Notes under the pieces: generated by a model | Databases searched by the model: none | What the model was told of the DNA's origin: nothing | Seen by the model: only the letters and a program-made list of their open reading frames with translations | Source: Collinsella aerofaciens | Lineage (GTDB): Bacteria; Actinomycetota; Coriobacteriia; Coriobacteriales; Coriobacteriaceae | Direction of reading: 5' to 3' | Length of the DNA stretch: 64,000 nucleotides | Assembly: GCF_015554145.1 (NCBI RefSeq) | Contig: NZ_JADNHZ010000013.1 | Location: 1 to 64,000 of the forward strand | In this document: in pieces, positions 16,941 through 26,245 of the stretch | Position numbering within the stretch: the stretch's first letter is position 1 | Layout of the letters: each line of letters begins with the position of its first letter | Position numbers and translations under genes: made by a program

Positions 16941-18848
16941 ATGGAACAGATTATTTTGAACATACTCGAGGCTCTGCGTCGCGGTGAGACCGTGGACGAC
17001 AAGGCGCTCGTCAAACTGATACATGCCGAGGCGCGCCGTGAGGGTGCCGACAAACGAGATCTGGCCAAGCGCCGTCTGCTGCCGTTCTACCAGCGGGTTA
17101 AACGTGAGAAGCCGGCTCGTTGGGCTGGATGGAATGTCGATGCCGAGCTGGAGCGTCAGCTGCTGCAGGTGCTGCGCATGAAGCCGCGCCGCACGGCTTC
17201 GGGCGTGGCGACCATTACCGTCATCACCAAGCCGTGGCCCTGTTCGGGCGATTGCCTGTTTTGCCCCAACGATCTGCGCATGCCCAAAAGCTATCTGCAT
17301 GCCGAGCCGGCATGCGCCCGTGCGGAGCAAAACTGCTTTGACCCGTATTTGCAGGTGAGCGCTCGTCTGACCGCGCTTTCGCAGATGGGGCATGCGACCG
17401 ACAAGATAGAGCTCATCGTGCTCGGTGGCACCTGGAGCGACTATCCGCAAGGGTATCAGACGTGGTTTATGTCGGAGCTTTTCCGTGCGCTCAATGACGA
17501 TGCCGTGGCTGGTGTGGCGGCTAACCCCATGTTGGCGCGTCCGGGCATCAGCCGTGCCGAGGCGGGGCGCCTGCTCGATGACGCGCCCGCCGATGCCCTG
17601 CCGCCGGTGGTAACAGAGCGCCGCGAGCGCTATCGGGCTGCCGCCATTGCGGCTGACGAGGCTGAGCTTGCTGCCGGCGTTGCCGACGAGCAGGAGCGTG
17701 TGGATGCTGCCGTGGGCGGCTATAACCGCGCGGTGCGTCGTCTGTACGGCCCTGGTACGCCGTGGGGCGAGGTTGCCGAGTGGCAGACGGCAACGATGGA
17801 GGAGCTCGAGCGTCAGCAGCACATCAACGAGACGGCGAAGCATCGCGTGGTGGGGCTCGTTATCGAGACGCGCCCCGATGCAGTAACGCCGCAGGCCCTC
17901 ACGCTCATCCGCCGCCTGGGCTGTACCAAGATTCAGATGGGTATCCAGAGCCTCGACCAGCACCTGCTCGATATCAACGAGCGTCGTATTTCGGTGGCGC
18001 AGATCGAGCGGGCGTTTTCGCTTGCGCGCCTGTTTGGCTTTAAGATCCACGCGCATTTTATGCTTAACTTGCTGGGCGCCACGCCCGAGGGGGACAAGCG
18101 CGACTACGAACGCTTTATGACCGAAGGGGCCTTTATGCCCGACGAGGTCAAGGTTTACCCGTGTGCGCTCATCGAGGGCTCGCGTCTGGTGGGCTGCTAT
18201 GAGCGCGGCGAGTGGCGCCCCTATACCGAGGAAGAGCTGCTCGATGTGCTGGCCGACGACATCGTGGTGACGCCGGCGTTCTGCCGTATCAGTCGCATGA
18301 TCCGCGACTTTAGTTCCGACGACATTATGGTGGGCAACAAGAAGCCCAACCTGCGTCAGCTCGTCGAGAATCGCCTGGCGGCTCGTGGAGAAGGCGCGGT
18401 GGTGCGCGAGATTCGCTATCGCGAGATCAGTACCGCGGGTGCCGAGTTGGATGAGCTATCTCTTGATGAGGAGGTGGCGTACGAGACGCCGGTGACGCAC
18501 GAGCGCTTTTTGCAGTGGGTGACGCCGCAGGGCAAGATCGCGGGCTTTTTGCGCCTGTCTCTGCCCGACCATTCGTTTGTTGCTGCACATACGGACGAGT
18601 TGCCGACGATGCCGGACGAGGCGATGATTCGCGAGGTGCACGTGTATGGCATGGCTGCGCGCGTGGGCGATCAAGGCCAGGCGGCCCAGCACCATGGACT
18701 GGGGCGGTTGCTCGTAGAGCGCGCGTGCGAGATTGCCCGGGATGCGGGTTATGCGCGTATCAACGTGATTAGCGCGATTGGCACACGCGAGTACTATCGC
18801 CATCTTGGATTTTATGACCATGGCCTTTATCTGCAAAAGGAGCTCTAG
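16941..18848 (+). CDS. elp3: Elp3-family tRNA uridine-34 modification enzyme
   Basis: A 635-aa radical-SAM/acetyltransferase that adds a carboxymethyl group to wobble uridine of tRNA using acetyl-CoA and SAM. The iron-sulfur cysteines are in PCSGDCLFCPND (about residues 100-107). The radical-SAM barrel continues through LGGTWSDYP, IETRPD and KIQMGIQSLDQ. The C-terminal third is a GNAT domain (HVYGMAARV, GLGRLLVERA, GTREYYRHLGF). The length matches full bacterial Elp3. No other Elongator subunits are present, as is normal outside eukaryotes. It overlaps nothing upstream but runs directly into the next gene, whose ATG follows the stop. Together with the nearby Trm9-like enzyme it may build a methylated wobble base. 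Confidence 0.93.
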   Translation: MEQIILNILEALRRGETVDDKALVKLIHAEARREGADKRDLAKRRLLPFYQRVKREKPARWAGWNVDAELERQLLQVLRMKPRRTASGVATITVITKPWPCSGDCLFCPNDLRMPKSYLHAEPACARAEQNCFDPYLQVSARLTALSQMGHATDKIELIVLGGTWSDYPQGYQTWFMSELFRALNDDAVAGVAANPMLARPGISRAEAGRLLDDAPADALPPVVTERRERYRAAAIAADEAELAAGVADEQERVDAAVGGYNRAVRRLYGPGTPWGEVAEWQTATMEELERQQHINETAKHRVVGLVIETRPDAVTPQALTLIRRLGCTKIQMGIQSLDQHLLDINERRISVAQIERAFSLARLFGFKIHAHFMLNLLGATPEGDKRDYERFMTEGAFMPDEVKVYPCALIEGSRLVGCYERGEWRPYTEEELLDVLADDIVVTPAFCRISRMIRDFSSDDIMVGNKKPNLRQLVENRLAARGEGAVVREIRYREISTAGAELDELSLDEEVAYETPVTHERFLQWVTPQGKIAGFLRLSLPDHSFVAAHTDELPTMPDEAMIREVHVYGMAARVGDQGQAAQHHGLGRLLVERACEIARDAGYARINVISAIGTREYYRHLGFYDHGLYLQKEL

Positions 18849-19727
18849 ATGAACAAGCCGAGTGTTTCTGCTGGCGTCGTTGCCGGCGTTGCTCTGGGAG
18901 CCGCGGCGCTTGGTGCGGCCGCCGTCGCTGTTCGTGCTGCCTGTCTGCAGGTTGCGCGAACCCGCAATGGGTTGGCGCGTGTGAAGCGCATGCACGATGA
19001 GAGCGGTGACGAGGTCCGTGTGCTCGTGCAGGGCGGCGTCTACCAAAGTGCGAGCTACGTTGGCGAGCGTTGGACGGAGCCCGTCTTTGCGTACTATCGT
19101 GCGTTTGACGATGTGTTTGAGGCCGAGGGCGCAATGCGTGACGCTTATAGTCACGGTATCGACCGCATGCTTATGCTGGGCGGCGGCGGGTTTGCCTATC
19201 CTAAGTTCGCTCTGATGTCGCACGAGGGCTTGCGCATGGACGTTATTGAGTATGACGGAGAGATTACGCGCCTGGCGCGCCGCTGGTTCTACCTAGACGA
19301 GCTGGAGCGCACGGCGGGCGATCGCCTGCGGGTGATTACCGCCGAGGCTCGCTCGTATCTGGGTGTGACGAGCGTGGGCCATCGTCGCTACGACGTGGTC
19401 GTGAGCGATTGCTTTGGCGGTGCCGAGCCCGTGCGCGAGCTGGCGACCGTTGAGGCGTTGCATCTGGTGCGGGGTGGCTTGAACCCGGGCGGCATCTACG
19501 TGGCTAATATTGTGAGCGCGAACGAGGGGAGCGATGTGTCGTTCCTGCGCGATTGCGCCGCCACGACGCTCGAGGTGTTCGATCACGTTTGGGTGGTGCC
19601 CTGCGGCGATGCGGAGTTCGGCGGCGAGGAAAACTACCTGCTCATCGCCAGCGACGGCGACTATGCCTTTGCCGAAGCCGTGCCCTTCGACACCGACTTC
19701 CTCGGCACCGTCCTTCATGACAAGTAA
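18849..19727 (+). CDS. Spermidine-synthase-like methyltransferase-fold protein
   Basis: A 292-aa protein with an N-terminal hydrophobic segment (residues 8-33, alanine-rich). A Rossmann domain like that of spermidine synthases and fused synthase-like proteins follows (MLMLGGGGFAYPKFAL, MDVIEYDGEITRLARRWF, YDVVVSDCFGG). The aspartate after VVVSD corresponds to the catalytic position in spermidine synthase. The membrane anchor and lack of a decarboxy-SAM synthase nearby make true polyamine synthesis uncertain. It starts immediately after elp3 with AAAGGAG inside that gene, so the two are coupled. It ends 26 bases from the oppositely oriented helicase gene. Confidence 0.75.
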   Translation: MNKPSVSAGVVAGVALGAAALGAAAVAVRAACLQVARTRNGLARVKRMHDESGDEVRVLVQGGVYQSASYVGERWTEPVFAYYRAFDDVFEAEGAMRDAYSHGIDRMLMLGGGGFAYPKFALMSHEGLRMDVIEYDGEITRLARRWFYLDELERTAGDRLRVITAEARSYLGVTSVGHRRYDVVVSDCFGGAEPVRELATVEALHLVRGGLNPGGIYVANIVSANEGSDVSFLRDCAATTLEVFDHVWVVPCGDAEFGGEENYLLIASDGDYAFAEAVPFDTDFLGTVLHDK

Positions 19728-19753
19728 GTCTCCCCGTCCCAAAAAGACTGGTT

Positions 19754-22198
19754 TTAGGCGTGGTCGCGCCAGCTGCGGACACGCTGCTTCATGCCCTCTA
19801 TGTCGAGCACGCCTTCGGCAAAGCCCTTGCGCACGAGCTCTTCGGGAACGAACTCATCGTAACGATCAAAGTAAGGTACCTCGCCGGGATAGACGAGCTC
19901 GATGGAATCGAAGTCCTTTTCGGCCTCGGCGGCGAGCACCTCAAAGAACGTCTCCTCGTCGGCCTTCATCTTAAACTGCATAAAGTACGGGCGTGACGGG
20001 TCGAGTCCGCGAAGGCCCAGTTCAGCGGCGCATTTGATTTTAAGCATGCGCTCGAGTGCTAGGAAGGCGTAGCTGCCCAACCAGGGGAAGAGCACCCAGG
20101 TGTCGCCACCCAGGTTGATGAGCGGCTTAGTTCCCGCGCCCGAAATCTCGGCGGTATGACGAGCCTGCGCCAAGCGAGCCCGTGCGTTACCCATAAGGTA
20201 CGGATATACTGCGTGCTCAGTGAGCGCTTGGCGCATGCGCTCGAGCACATGCGTGTTAATGTCGCCGGGGCAGTCGCCAAAGTAGGCCGGCACCCGGCCC
20301 TTGACCTGCGTGGCAAAGACAGTGTGGCGCTTCCAGTCCACTTCCTCGACAATCCAGCAGTGTCCGGCGATGGCGATGCGCTCACCGGGCGGGGGCGGAT
20401 TAACGATCGTGCCCAGCTCGGCCGATTCGCTCCGGACGGTAAACTCCTCGTTTTCCTGGAACACGGCGTAGAACTTAAAGTTGTTAATGATGCGCTCGCC
20501 CGCGAGACCCACGATGAGCCCGCCACCTTCGGTGACCTGGATATGGTCGATCTTAATGAGGTGACGTAGCAGCACACGGTAATCGTCTGCCGAGACACGG
20601 TGGAAATAGCTGAGCGTGAGCACGCGCTGGGCAAGTTCGGCCGGCGTGAGCTCGCCGGTGCTGGCGAGGGTCGACATAGTCTGGTGATAGAGCAGGCTGT
20701 AGGGGAGACGATCGAGCTCGGGTGGCTCGACCCACTTTTCCTCGCGATAGAGTTGTACGAGCGCGATACCCTGCAGGAGCTTCCAGGGAATGGTTTCGGG
20801 CATCATCGTGCGCGGCTCGGGCTCTTCCTCGCGCATGACAAACCACATCTCGGGCGGAAGATCGCGACGGCCTGTGCGCCCCATGCGCTGCAAAAAGGAG
20901 CTGACGGTAAACGGCGCGTCAATCTGGAAGGCGCGCTCCAGGCGGCCGATATCGATACCGAGCTCCAACGTAGAGGTGGTGACGGTTGTCTGCGTCTGCT
21001 CCTCGTCGCGCATGAGCTCCTCGGCCGTCTCGCGTAGCGATGCCGAAAGATTGCCGTGATGGATGAGAAAACGGTCGGGCTCGTGCCGGCTCTCGCAGTA
21101 GCTGCGCAGCATGGAGCACACGGCCTCTGCCTCCTCGCGCGAGTTGGCAAAGACCAGGCATTTGCGGCCGCGCGTATGCTCAAAGATATAGCCCATGCCG
21201 GGGTCGGCGTTGTCGGGCGCCGTGTCGGTGGGGTTGAGAAGCGCCTGCTCGGTCGCTCGTGGGATGTCGACTTCGCCCTCGGGGGCCGAGGAAGTGCGAC
21301 GGTCTTTGGGAGCGGCCTTGTCCCGCGCCTGCTCACGACGTTGACGGTGTTCTTCCTGTGTAAGCTGTCCGCTGTGGCACATGTCTTGTCCGGATGCGGG
21401 CAGCGCCGCGGGCGCCGCCGTCTCAATACGCTCGCAAGCAAGCACCTCGGCTTCTTGTGGACCTGTGCCTACGAATCCTCGTTGCTGAGCCTGGGGGCCC
21501 GAGTTGTAGAAGTGCTCCATGGAGATGCGCCACACGCGACGCGGTTCCTCAAAGCGGGGGATAACGCAGTCGCGCCCCGTTCCCTGCGAGAGAAAGGCGC
21601 CCGTGCGCTCGGGGTCGCCGATGGTGGCCGAAAGGCCAATGCGGCGGGGCTGCACGCCTGCCATGCGCGAGAGGCGCTCGATAAGACAGAGCGTCTGCCC
21701 GCCGCGGTCGCCGCGCATGAGCGAATGGACTTCGTCGATAACCACATAGCGCAGGTCGCAGAACATGCGCGGGATCGCCATGTGCTTATGGATTAAGAGC
21801 GCCTCGAGCGACTCGGGCGTAATCTGCAAGATGCCGCTTGGCTTTTTGATGAGCTTGGCCTTGTGCGACTGCGAGACATCGCCATGCCAGTGCCAGACGG
21901 GGATGTCGGCTTCTTCGCACAGGTCATTGAGACGGACGAACTGATCATTGATGAGCGCTTTGAGGGGGCCAATGTAGAGGGCGCCCACGCTCGTGGGCGG
22001 GTTCTCCCAAAATTCGGTCAGGATGGGAAAGAAGGCTGCCTCGGTTTTGCCGGAAGCCGTGGATGCCGTCAGGAGCACATTATCTTGCGTGTTAAAGATG
22101 GCATCAGCTGCCGCAACCTGGATAGAGCGCAAGCTCTCCCAATCGTGGGAGTAGATGAAGTCTTGGATAAACGGGGCGTAGCGGCCAAAGGCGTTCAC
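19754..22198 (-). CDS. sngC: Shango-type DEAD/DEAH helicase (SngC-like)
   Basis: An 814-aa superfamily 2 helicase of the Lhr-like type. Motif I is TASTASGKTEAAFF, motif II is DEVH (VVIDEVHSL), motif III is LSATIG, and motif VI lies in QRMGRTGRRD. A poorly conserved insert rich in Q, E and R (about residues 240-320) separates the RecA lobes. A long C-terminal domain follows. The GTG at 22198 has AAAGGAGG five bases upstream and is preferred to a TTG ten codons earlier. It is the last gene of a three-gene operon with a TerB protein and an ATPase, the composition of the Shango anti-phage system. Elsewhere, similar helicases occur with BrxD-type ATPases in BREX loci, the main alternative. Confidence 0.82.
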   Translation of the reverse strand: MNAFGRYAPFIQDFIYSHDWESLRSIQVAAADAIFNTQDNVLLTASTASGKTEAAFFPILTEFWENPPTSVGALYIGPLKALINDQFVRLNDLCEEADIPVWHWHGDVSQSHKAKLIKKPSGILQITPESLEALLIHKHMAIPRMFCDLRYVVIDEVHSLMRGDRGGQTLCLIERLSRMAGVQPRRIGLSATIGDPERTGAFLSQGTGRDCVIPRFEEPRRVWRISMEHFYNSGPQAQQRGFVGTGPQEAEVLACERIETAAPAALPASGQDMCHSGQLTQEEHRQRREQARDKAAPKDRRTSSAPEGEVDIPRATEQALLNPTDTAPDNADPGMGYIFEHTRGRKCLVFANSREEAEAVCSMLRSYCESRHEPDRFLIHHGNLSASLRETAEELMRDEEQTQTTVTTSTLELGIDIGRLERAFQIDAPFTVSSFLQRMGRTGRRDLPPEMWFVMREEEPEPRTMMPETIPWKLLQGIALVQLYREEKWVEPPELDRLPYSLLYHQTMSTLASTGELTPAELAQRVLTLSYFHRVSADDYRVLLRHLIKIDHIQVTEGGGLIVGLAGERIINNFKFYAVFQENEEFTVRSESAELGTIVNPPPPGERIAIAGHCWIVEEVDWKRHTVFATQVKGRVPAYFGDCPGDINTHVLERMRQALTEHAVYPYLMGNARARLAQARHTAEISGAGTKPLINLGGDTWVLFPWLGSYAFLALERMLKIKCAAELGLRGLDPSRPYFMQFKMKADEETFFEVLAAEAEKDFDSIELVYPGEVPYFDRYDEFVPEELVRKGFAEGVLDIEGMKQRVRSWRDHA

Positions 22199-22281
22199 GA
22201 GGCCTCCTTTCAAAAGCGAATCTCTCAACGCGGCGGGCAGTGGCTTGCTGCATTACTGCTTCAACGTTTGCCCAGATAGAG

Positions 22282-22314
22282 CCTGCCAAAATAAACCTGT
22301 CCCTTTTTGGCAGG
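22282..22314 (-). repeat. 13-nt-loop hairpin, GGGGAC family, copy 2
   Basis: On the minus strand a perfect 10-bp stem CCTGCCAAAA/TTTTGGCAGG encloses the 13-nt loop AGGGACAGGTTTA. It begins immediately after the stop codon of the ATPase gene and lies within the defence operon, before the helicase gene. It could modulate helicase expression. It has no T tract. Confidence 0.6.
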
Positions 22315-23619
22315 TTAGATGGTGAATTCGGCGAAGTTACGGTCGCCGCCTGCGGTATCGGTGTCGCCTGTTGCGGCTGCCGGCGCCAGCGCGTCGCCGC
22401 CGACGCTTTGCAGCAGCTCGGCCACGTTGGCGTCGGGGTTTTGGCATAGGATGTCGAGCAACTCGATAAAGTCACGAATGACTTCACGCGGCGTCAGATG
22501 CGTGTCGGCTCCCACACGACCGAACTCGATCTTGAGGAAGTCCACCAAGTCGTTCTCGGTAAGCGTGGGCGTCCAGCCAAAGTAGCCGGCGTGAATTTGC
22601 ATGAGTTTTTCGATGAGCACCAGTAGCTCCTCGTAGGTGAGCGGCTGCAGGCGGATGATGGGCGCGAGCATGTCCTTAAGGTCCTCGCGCGCAAAGCGAC
22701 CCTGAGCGAGTCGGCTGCGCAGGGCCTCGTAGGAGAACACGCCGCGGCGGCGGTCTTCGATGGAGGTTGGCGTGCCGCCCATGATCATGCCCAGGTACTG
22801 CGCCTTGCCCTGGAGCGTGTCGTTGTACATAGTCAGGATCTTCTCGTAGTTGTATTGGCGCGTGATGGCGTTGGGAATCTTATACAGATTCACGAGCTCG
22901 TCGATGAGCACCAGCATGCCTTTGTAGCCACTGCAAACCAAAAAGCGCGCAATGAGCTTAACGTAGTCGTACCAGTCGTCATCGCTGATGATGGTCGAGG
23001 AGCCCAGCTCGGCGCGTGCCTCGCTCTTGGTGCGGTATTCGCCGCGAATCCATTTGGTCACGCGGCTCATGGTCTCTTCGTCGCCCCCGGATGCGGCCAT
23101 GCGATAGCGGCGGAGCATGCGGGTGAAGTCGAAGCCGTGGACCATCTCCTCGAGCGGGGCCAGTTGGGCATTGACGACCGACTCGTCGACGTCGGCACAC
23201 GAGGCGACCCAGCGATCCAGAATAAGGTTGAGCGCACCGCCCTCGGGGCGCGTCTTGGTCGATATATTGCGGATGAGCTCGCGGTAGGTGGCAAGGCCCT
23301 GTCCCTGACCGCCCTGCAGGCGGCGCTCGGGCGACAGGTCGGCATCAGCGACGACGAATCCCTCGCCCATGGCGTGCGTGCGGATAGTCTGGAGCAAAAA
23401 GCTCTTGCCGGCGCCGTAACGACCGACCAGAAAGCGGAAGCTCGCGCCACCGTCGGCGATGAGACTCAGATCGGTGAGCAGGGCGCGGATCTCGACCTCG
23501 CGCCCTACGGTGATGTAAGGAAGGCCGATGCGCGGGACCACGCCGCCCTTGAGCGAGTTGAGAATGACGGCGGCGACGCGCTTGGGCACACGGGGTGCTG
23601 CGGATGCGGTATCACTCAT
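22315..23619 (-). CDS. sngB: Shango/BREX-type ATP-binding protein (SngB-like)
   Basis: A 434-aa P-loop ATPase of the DUF2791/BrxD type. The Walker A motif is FLVGRYGAGKSFLLQTI near residue 65. The likely Walker B is MLVLIDELVNLYK near residue 232, with a conserved EARAEL region before it. The C-terminal third is helical (LTYEELLVLIEKLM, TPREVIRDFIELLD). In defence loci such proteins are thought to drive or gate a helicase partner. Its ATG overlaps the last eight bases of the TerB gene, so translation is coupled. The best family match is Shango subunit B; BrxD of BREX is the alternative, but no PglZ, PglX or BrxC gene is present here. Confidence 0.82.
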   Translation of the reverse strand: MSDTASAAPRVPKRVAAVILNSLKGGVVPRIGLPYITVGREVEIRALLTDLSLIADGGASFRFLVGRYGAGKSFLLQTIRTHAMGEGFVVADADLSPERRLQGGQGQGLATYRELIRNISTKTRPEGGALNLILDRWVASCADVDESVVNAQLAPLEEMVHGFDFTRMLRRYRMAASGGDEETMSRVTKWIRGEYRTKSEARAELGSSTIISDDDWYDYVKLIARFLVCSGYKGMLVLIDELVNLYKIPNAITRQYNYEKILTMYNDTLQGKAQYLGMIMGGTPTSIEDRRRGVFSYEALRSRLAQGRFAREDLKDMLAPIIRLQPLTYEELLVLIEKLMQIHAGYFGWTPTLTENDLVDFLKIEFGRVGADTHLTPREVIRDFIELLDILCQNPDANVAELLQSVGGDALAPAAATGDTDTAGGDRNFAEFTI

Positions 23620-25372
23620 GGTCTAAGTATCCTCTCACGTCTGCTTCGTAGTCCTTGATAATTTGCGGTCCTGCTGGGCCAAATTCAATAATGGTGTCGC
23701 CCACCAGGTCAAAGAGCGCTTCGTTGATGCTATCGACGAGCATGTCCTCGCTCTGCTCCGACCTCTCCTGCGCCGATGCCGCCTGCGCTGTGTTCTGCTC
23801 GAGCAGCGCACGCAGATAGGCGGCTGCCGCAGGCGCGAGTTCGTTCGTGGCGTCAGCGGGCGCAGCCGCTGCGAACGCGGGCGTCGGCGCGAGAAGCGGT
23901 GCCACGACATCAAACTGTTCGGTGGATATGGTCGGCTCGTCGTCCTCGTCCTGCCCTGCGGCCGCCGCGACCGCCTCGACCGTCGCGTCGGCTACGGGTT
24001 CGGCTTCCGGTTGCCCTGAGTCCGCTGTCTCGGCATCTGCAAGCGTGCCGTCTTCGCGCTCCTCGTCAATCAAAAGCGCCTCGCGCGTTTGTGCGGCAGC
24101 GCTCCGAATGTGCCCCAGCTGGCTCAGATCGATATCGATCTTGACGGGCTGGTGTGCGGCGTCCCACGAAAGCCATGCCACAATCTCGTCATCGATAATC
24201 TTGGCCAGGTATTTGGGGACCTTTTCTTCCTTCAGGGGATGGGCAGGGTCCAGGGCCAGGCGCAGGCGTTGGTCGCAGGCGCGCATCATCTCGCCAAGTT
24301 TGCTGCTCTTTTGCCTGCTGCCGTGAATTCGCATGCATTCCCAAAAACCGTTTTGGCAACGGTAGATATGGATGGGGTCCAGACGGTATTCGCAGTCCTC
24401 GTGGCGCTCGGGCGCAAAGAATACGGCCGAGGCAAACATGGTGTAGGGCATGGCCGTCTCCTCCCCAAATAAACTCGCCACGATGCCGGTCTTTCGGTGC
24501 GTGTCATAGTAGCGCACCATGCGGACATACACGGCGCATGCCACGTGGCGCAGATCACGGTGGTGGCTGCGGTCGAGCCGCGAGTTACTTAGGTTGTACG
24601 TGGAGAGGGCGTTGATGGCGGCCATGAGTCGCTCCTCGCGCACCTCATCGGGCGGAAGGGGGAGCGTGGGCTCGGAGGTTTTGCGACGCTTGGGTGCCGG
24701 GTCCGACGGCGTCGGTGCTGGTACAAGGTCTCGTGCCGCGCGCCGCAGCTCGATAAGGGCGTTATCGAATATGACGGTTTTAGAGTCGCGAAGCAGCTTG
24801 GGGTCGAGCCCATGGAACACGGCGTAATCTTGCAGCCACACGCGCGCAAACCGGTCGATGCCGGGCTCGAAGGCGCGATAGACATCCCAAAAAGCCTTGA
24901 TCTTGTTAAAACCATCGAGTGGATTATCTACGCCAATGCCGCAAATCAGCTCATAGAGATACAGAAAGGCAAAGGACGTAGACGTTTCCTCGACGGTTCC
25001 GCGGCGCACTTGGGCACGCCAGGTAAAGTAGCCGCGCAACTGTCGATCGCTCATGGCATTGTAGGTGGGAAAGTACGACTTAAAGGTGCCGTAGTAGGGA
25101 CAGTCGTCCTCAAAGTCGGCCATCAGCAGGCCTTGGCGGTAAAAGAGCTCCGCCTCCGATAGCCAACGTCCCGCGCCGCCTTTGGGATCATCTTGCCAGC
25201 GTGATATCTCGCGCATCTTGCGGTACTGGTCGGGGAGGAAGTTCTGCATCTGACGACCGGTCTTGAGAATCGGCTCGTCTGCGTAGGTTTCGTTTGAGAA
25301 GCGGGCGGACTGATGGGTCCGGGCCTCGGCCATAATGCGCTCGATGAGCATCTTGATGTCCTGGTCGGCCAC
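23612..25372 (-). CDS. sngA: TerB-domain protein (SngA-like)
   Basis: A 586-aa protein with a TerB-N-type domain at residues about 30-260 (WLSEAELFYRQGLL, FKSYFPTYNAMSDRQLRGYF). A second conserved region follows (about 280-400). A TerB-C-like motif is found near residue 425 (IDIDLSQLGHIRSAAAQTRE), then an alanine- and glutamate-rich low-complexity linker and a final short helix. TerB domains bind metal and membranes in tellurite and phage-resistance contexts. The GTG start at 25372 has GAGGAG upstream. It is the first gene of the operon with the ATPase (8-bp overlap) and helicase, matching the Shango gene order A-B-C. No tellurite genes accompany it. Confidence 0.82.
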   Translation of the reverse strand: MADQDIKMLIERIMAEARTHQSARFSNETYADEPILKTGRQMQNFLPDQYRKMREISRWQDDPKGGAGRWLSEAELFYRQGLLMADFEDDCPYYGTFKSYFPTYNAMSDRQLRGYFTWRAQVRRGTVEETSTSFAFLYLYELICGIGVDNPLDGFNKIKAFWDVYRAFEPGIDRFARVWLQDYAVFHGLDPKLLRDSKTVIFDNALIELRRAARDLVPAPTPSDPAPKRRKTSEPTLPLPPDEVREERLMAAINALSTYNLSNSRLDRSHHRDLRHVACAVYVRMVRYYDTHRKTGIVASLFGEETAMPYTMFASAVFFAPERHEDCEYRLDPIHIYRCQNGFWECMRIHGSRQKSSKLGEMMRACDQRLRLALDPAHPLKEEKVPKYLAKIIDDEIVAWLSWDAAHQPVKIDIDLSQLGHIRSAAAQTREALLIDEEREDGTLADAETADSGQPEAEPVADATVEAVAAAAGQDEDDEPTISTEQFDVVAPLLAPTPAFAAAAPADATNELAPAAAAYLRALLEQNTAQAASAQERSEQSEDMLVDSINEALFDLVGDTIIEFGPAGPQIIKDYEADVRGYLDHE

Positions 25373-25459
25373 CGCTCCTCCTCTCGAACGCAGCTACGGT
25401 GACCTCATATCATAGCACAGCATCAAACAGATGTTCGAGATACCGATGCGTTGATAGAT

Positions 25460-26176
25460 TTAGAACAGGAGGGCGTAGATGACGGCGATGACGACGGAGG
25501 GAAGCATATTGGCCGTGCGGAAGGTCTGAGGACGGATGAGGTTGACGCCGACACAGAAGATGAGCATGGAACCTACGAGCGAAAGGCTGTTGAGGGCAGC
25601 TGTGGTCATGATGGGGGAGAGCGCGCCGGCAAACAACGTGATCGTCCCCTGGAACACGGCGACGGGCAGGGCGGAGAAGATGCAGCCGCGGCCAAGCGAG
25701 GCCGTCATGGTGCAGACGATGATGCAGTCCAGTGCGCCCTTGAGGGCAAGCGTTGACCAGTCGCCGAGCAGGCCGTCCTGGATCGATCCCACAATGGCCA
25801 TGGCGCCGATGCACACGGTGAGTGAAGTCGAGACAAAAGCGTTGGTGAACCTGTTATCGCCCTCACTGCCAGTCTTGCGCTTGAGCCATTCGCCAAGGTT
25901 CTCGATGGCGGCCTCCAAGTTGATGGCCTCGCCGATGAGCGAACCGAGCGCAAATGAGACGATGAGCATGGTGGTACCGGTGGTCGCTAGCGCCTTTCCA
26001 TCGATGATGAGCATCTTTTGCATGGTGCCGCCCAGGCCGATAAACAGGACGCACAGCCCCGATGCTTTCATGAGCGTGTCTTGGATGTGCGGTGTAATGA
26101 AGCGGCCGCCCGCTAATCCCAAAAGACCGCCCGCAACTAAAAGCGCAACGTTGATGATTGTTCCCAAGCCCGGCAT
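25460..26176 (-). CDS. DUF554 family membrane protein
   Basis: A 238-aa integral membrane protein of the DUF554 family with about seven transmembrane segments beginning at residue 5 (GTIINVALLVAGGLLGLAGG). The conserved FIGLGGTMQ and GSIQDGLLGD patches are present. The function of the family is unknown; transport is suspected. The ATG at 26176 has AGGAGG seven bases upstream and is preferred to an in-frame extension. It stands alone on the minus strand, with an inverted repeat (26246-26271) in the promoter region. Confidence 0.85.
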   Translation of the reverse strand: MPGLGTIINVALLVAGGLLGLAGGRFITPHIQDTLMKASGLCVLFIGLGGTMQKMLIIDGKALATTGTTMLIVSFALGSLIGEAINLEAAIENLGEWLKRKTGSEGDNRFTNAFVSTSLTVCIGAMAIVGSIQDGLLGDWSTLALKGALDCIIVCTMTASLGRGCIFSALPVAVFQGTITLFAGALSPIMTTAALNSLSLVGSMLIFCVGVNLIRPQTFRTANMLPSVVIAVIYALLF

Positions 26177-26245
26177 GAGCCCTCCTGTATTGATGCCAAC
26201 GTGGCAATCGTAGCAGAACGAAATGCGAGGCACATCGCGACTCAT

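Noticed and set aside
19727..19749. Possible GGGGAC-family hairpin after the spermidine-synthase-like gene
   Set aside because: The loop would be 13 nt, but the stem is only 5 bp and the loop does not start with the shared motif on either strand.
19754..25372. BREX locus as an explanation for the ATPase and helicase
   Set aside because: BrxD-like ATPase and helicase occur in BREX, but there is no PglZ, methylase or BrxC here, while the TerB protein in the same operon fits Shango.
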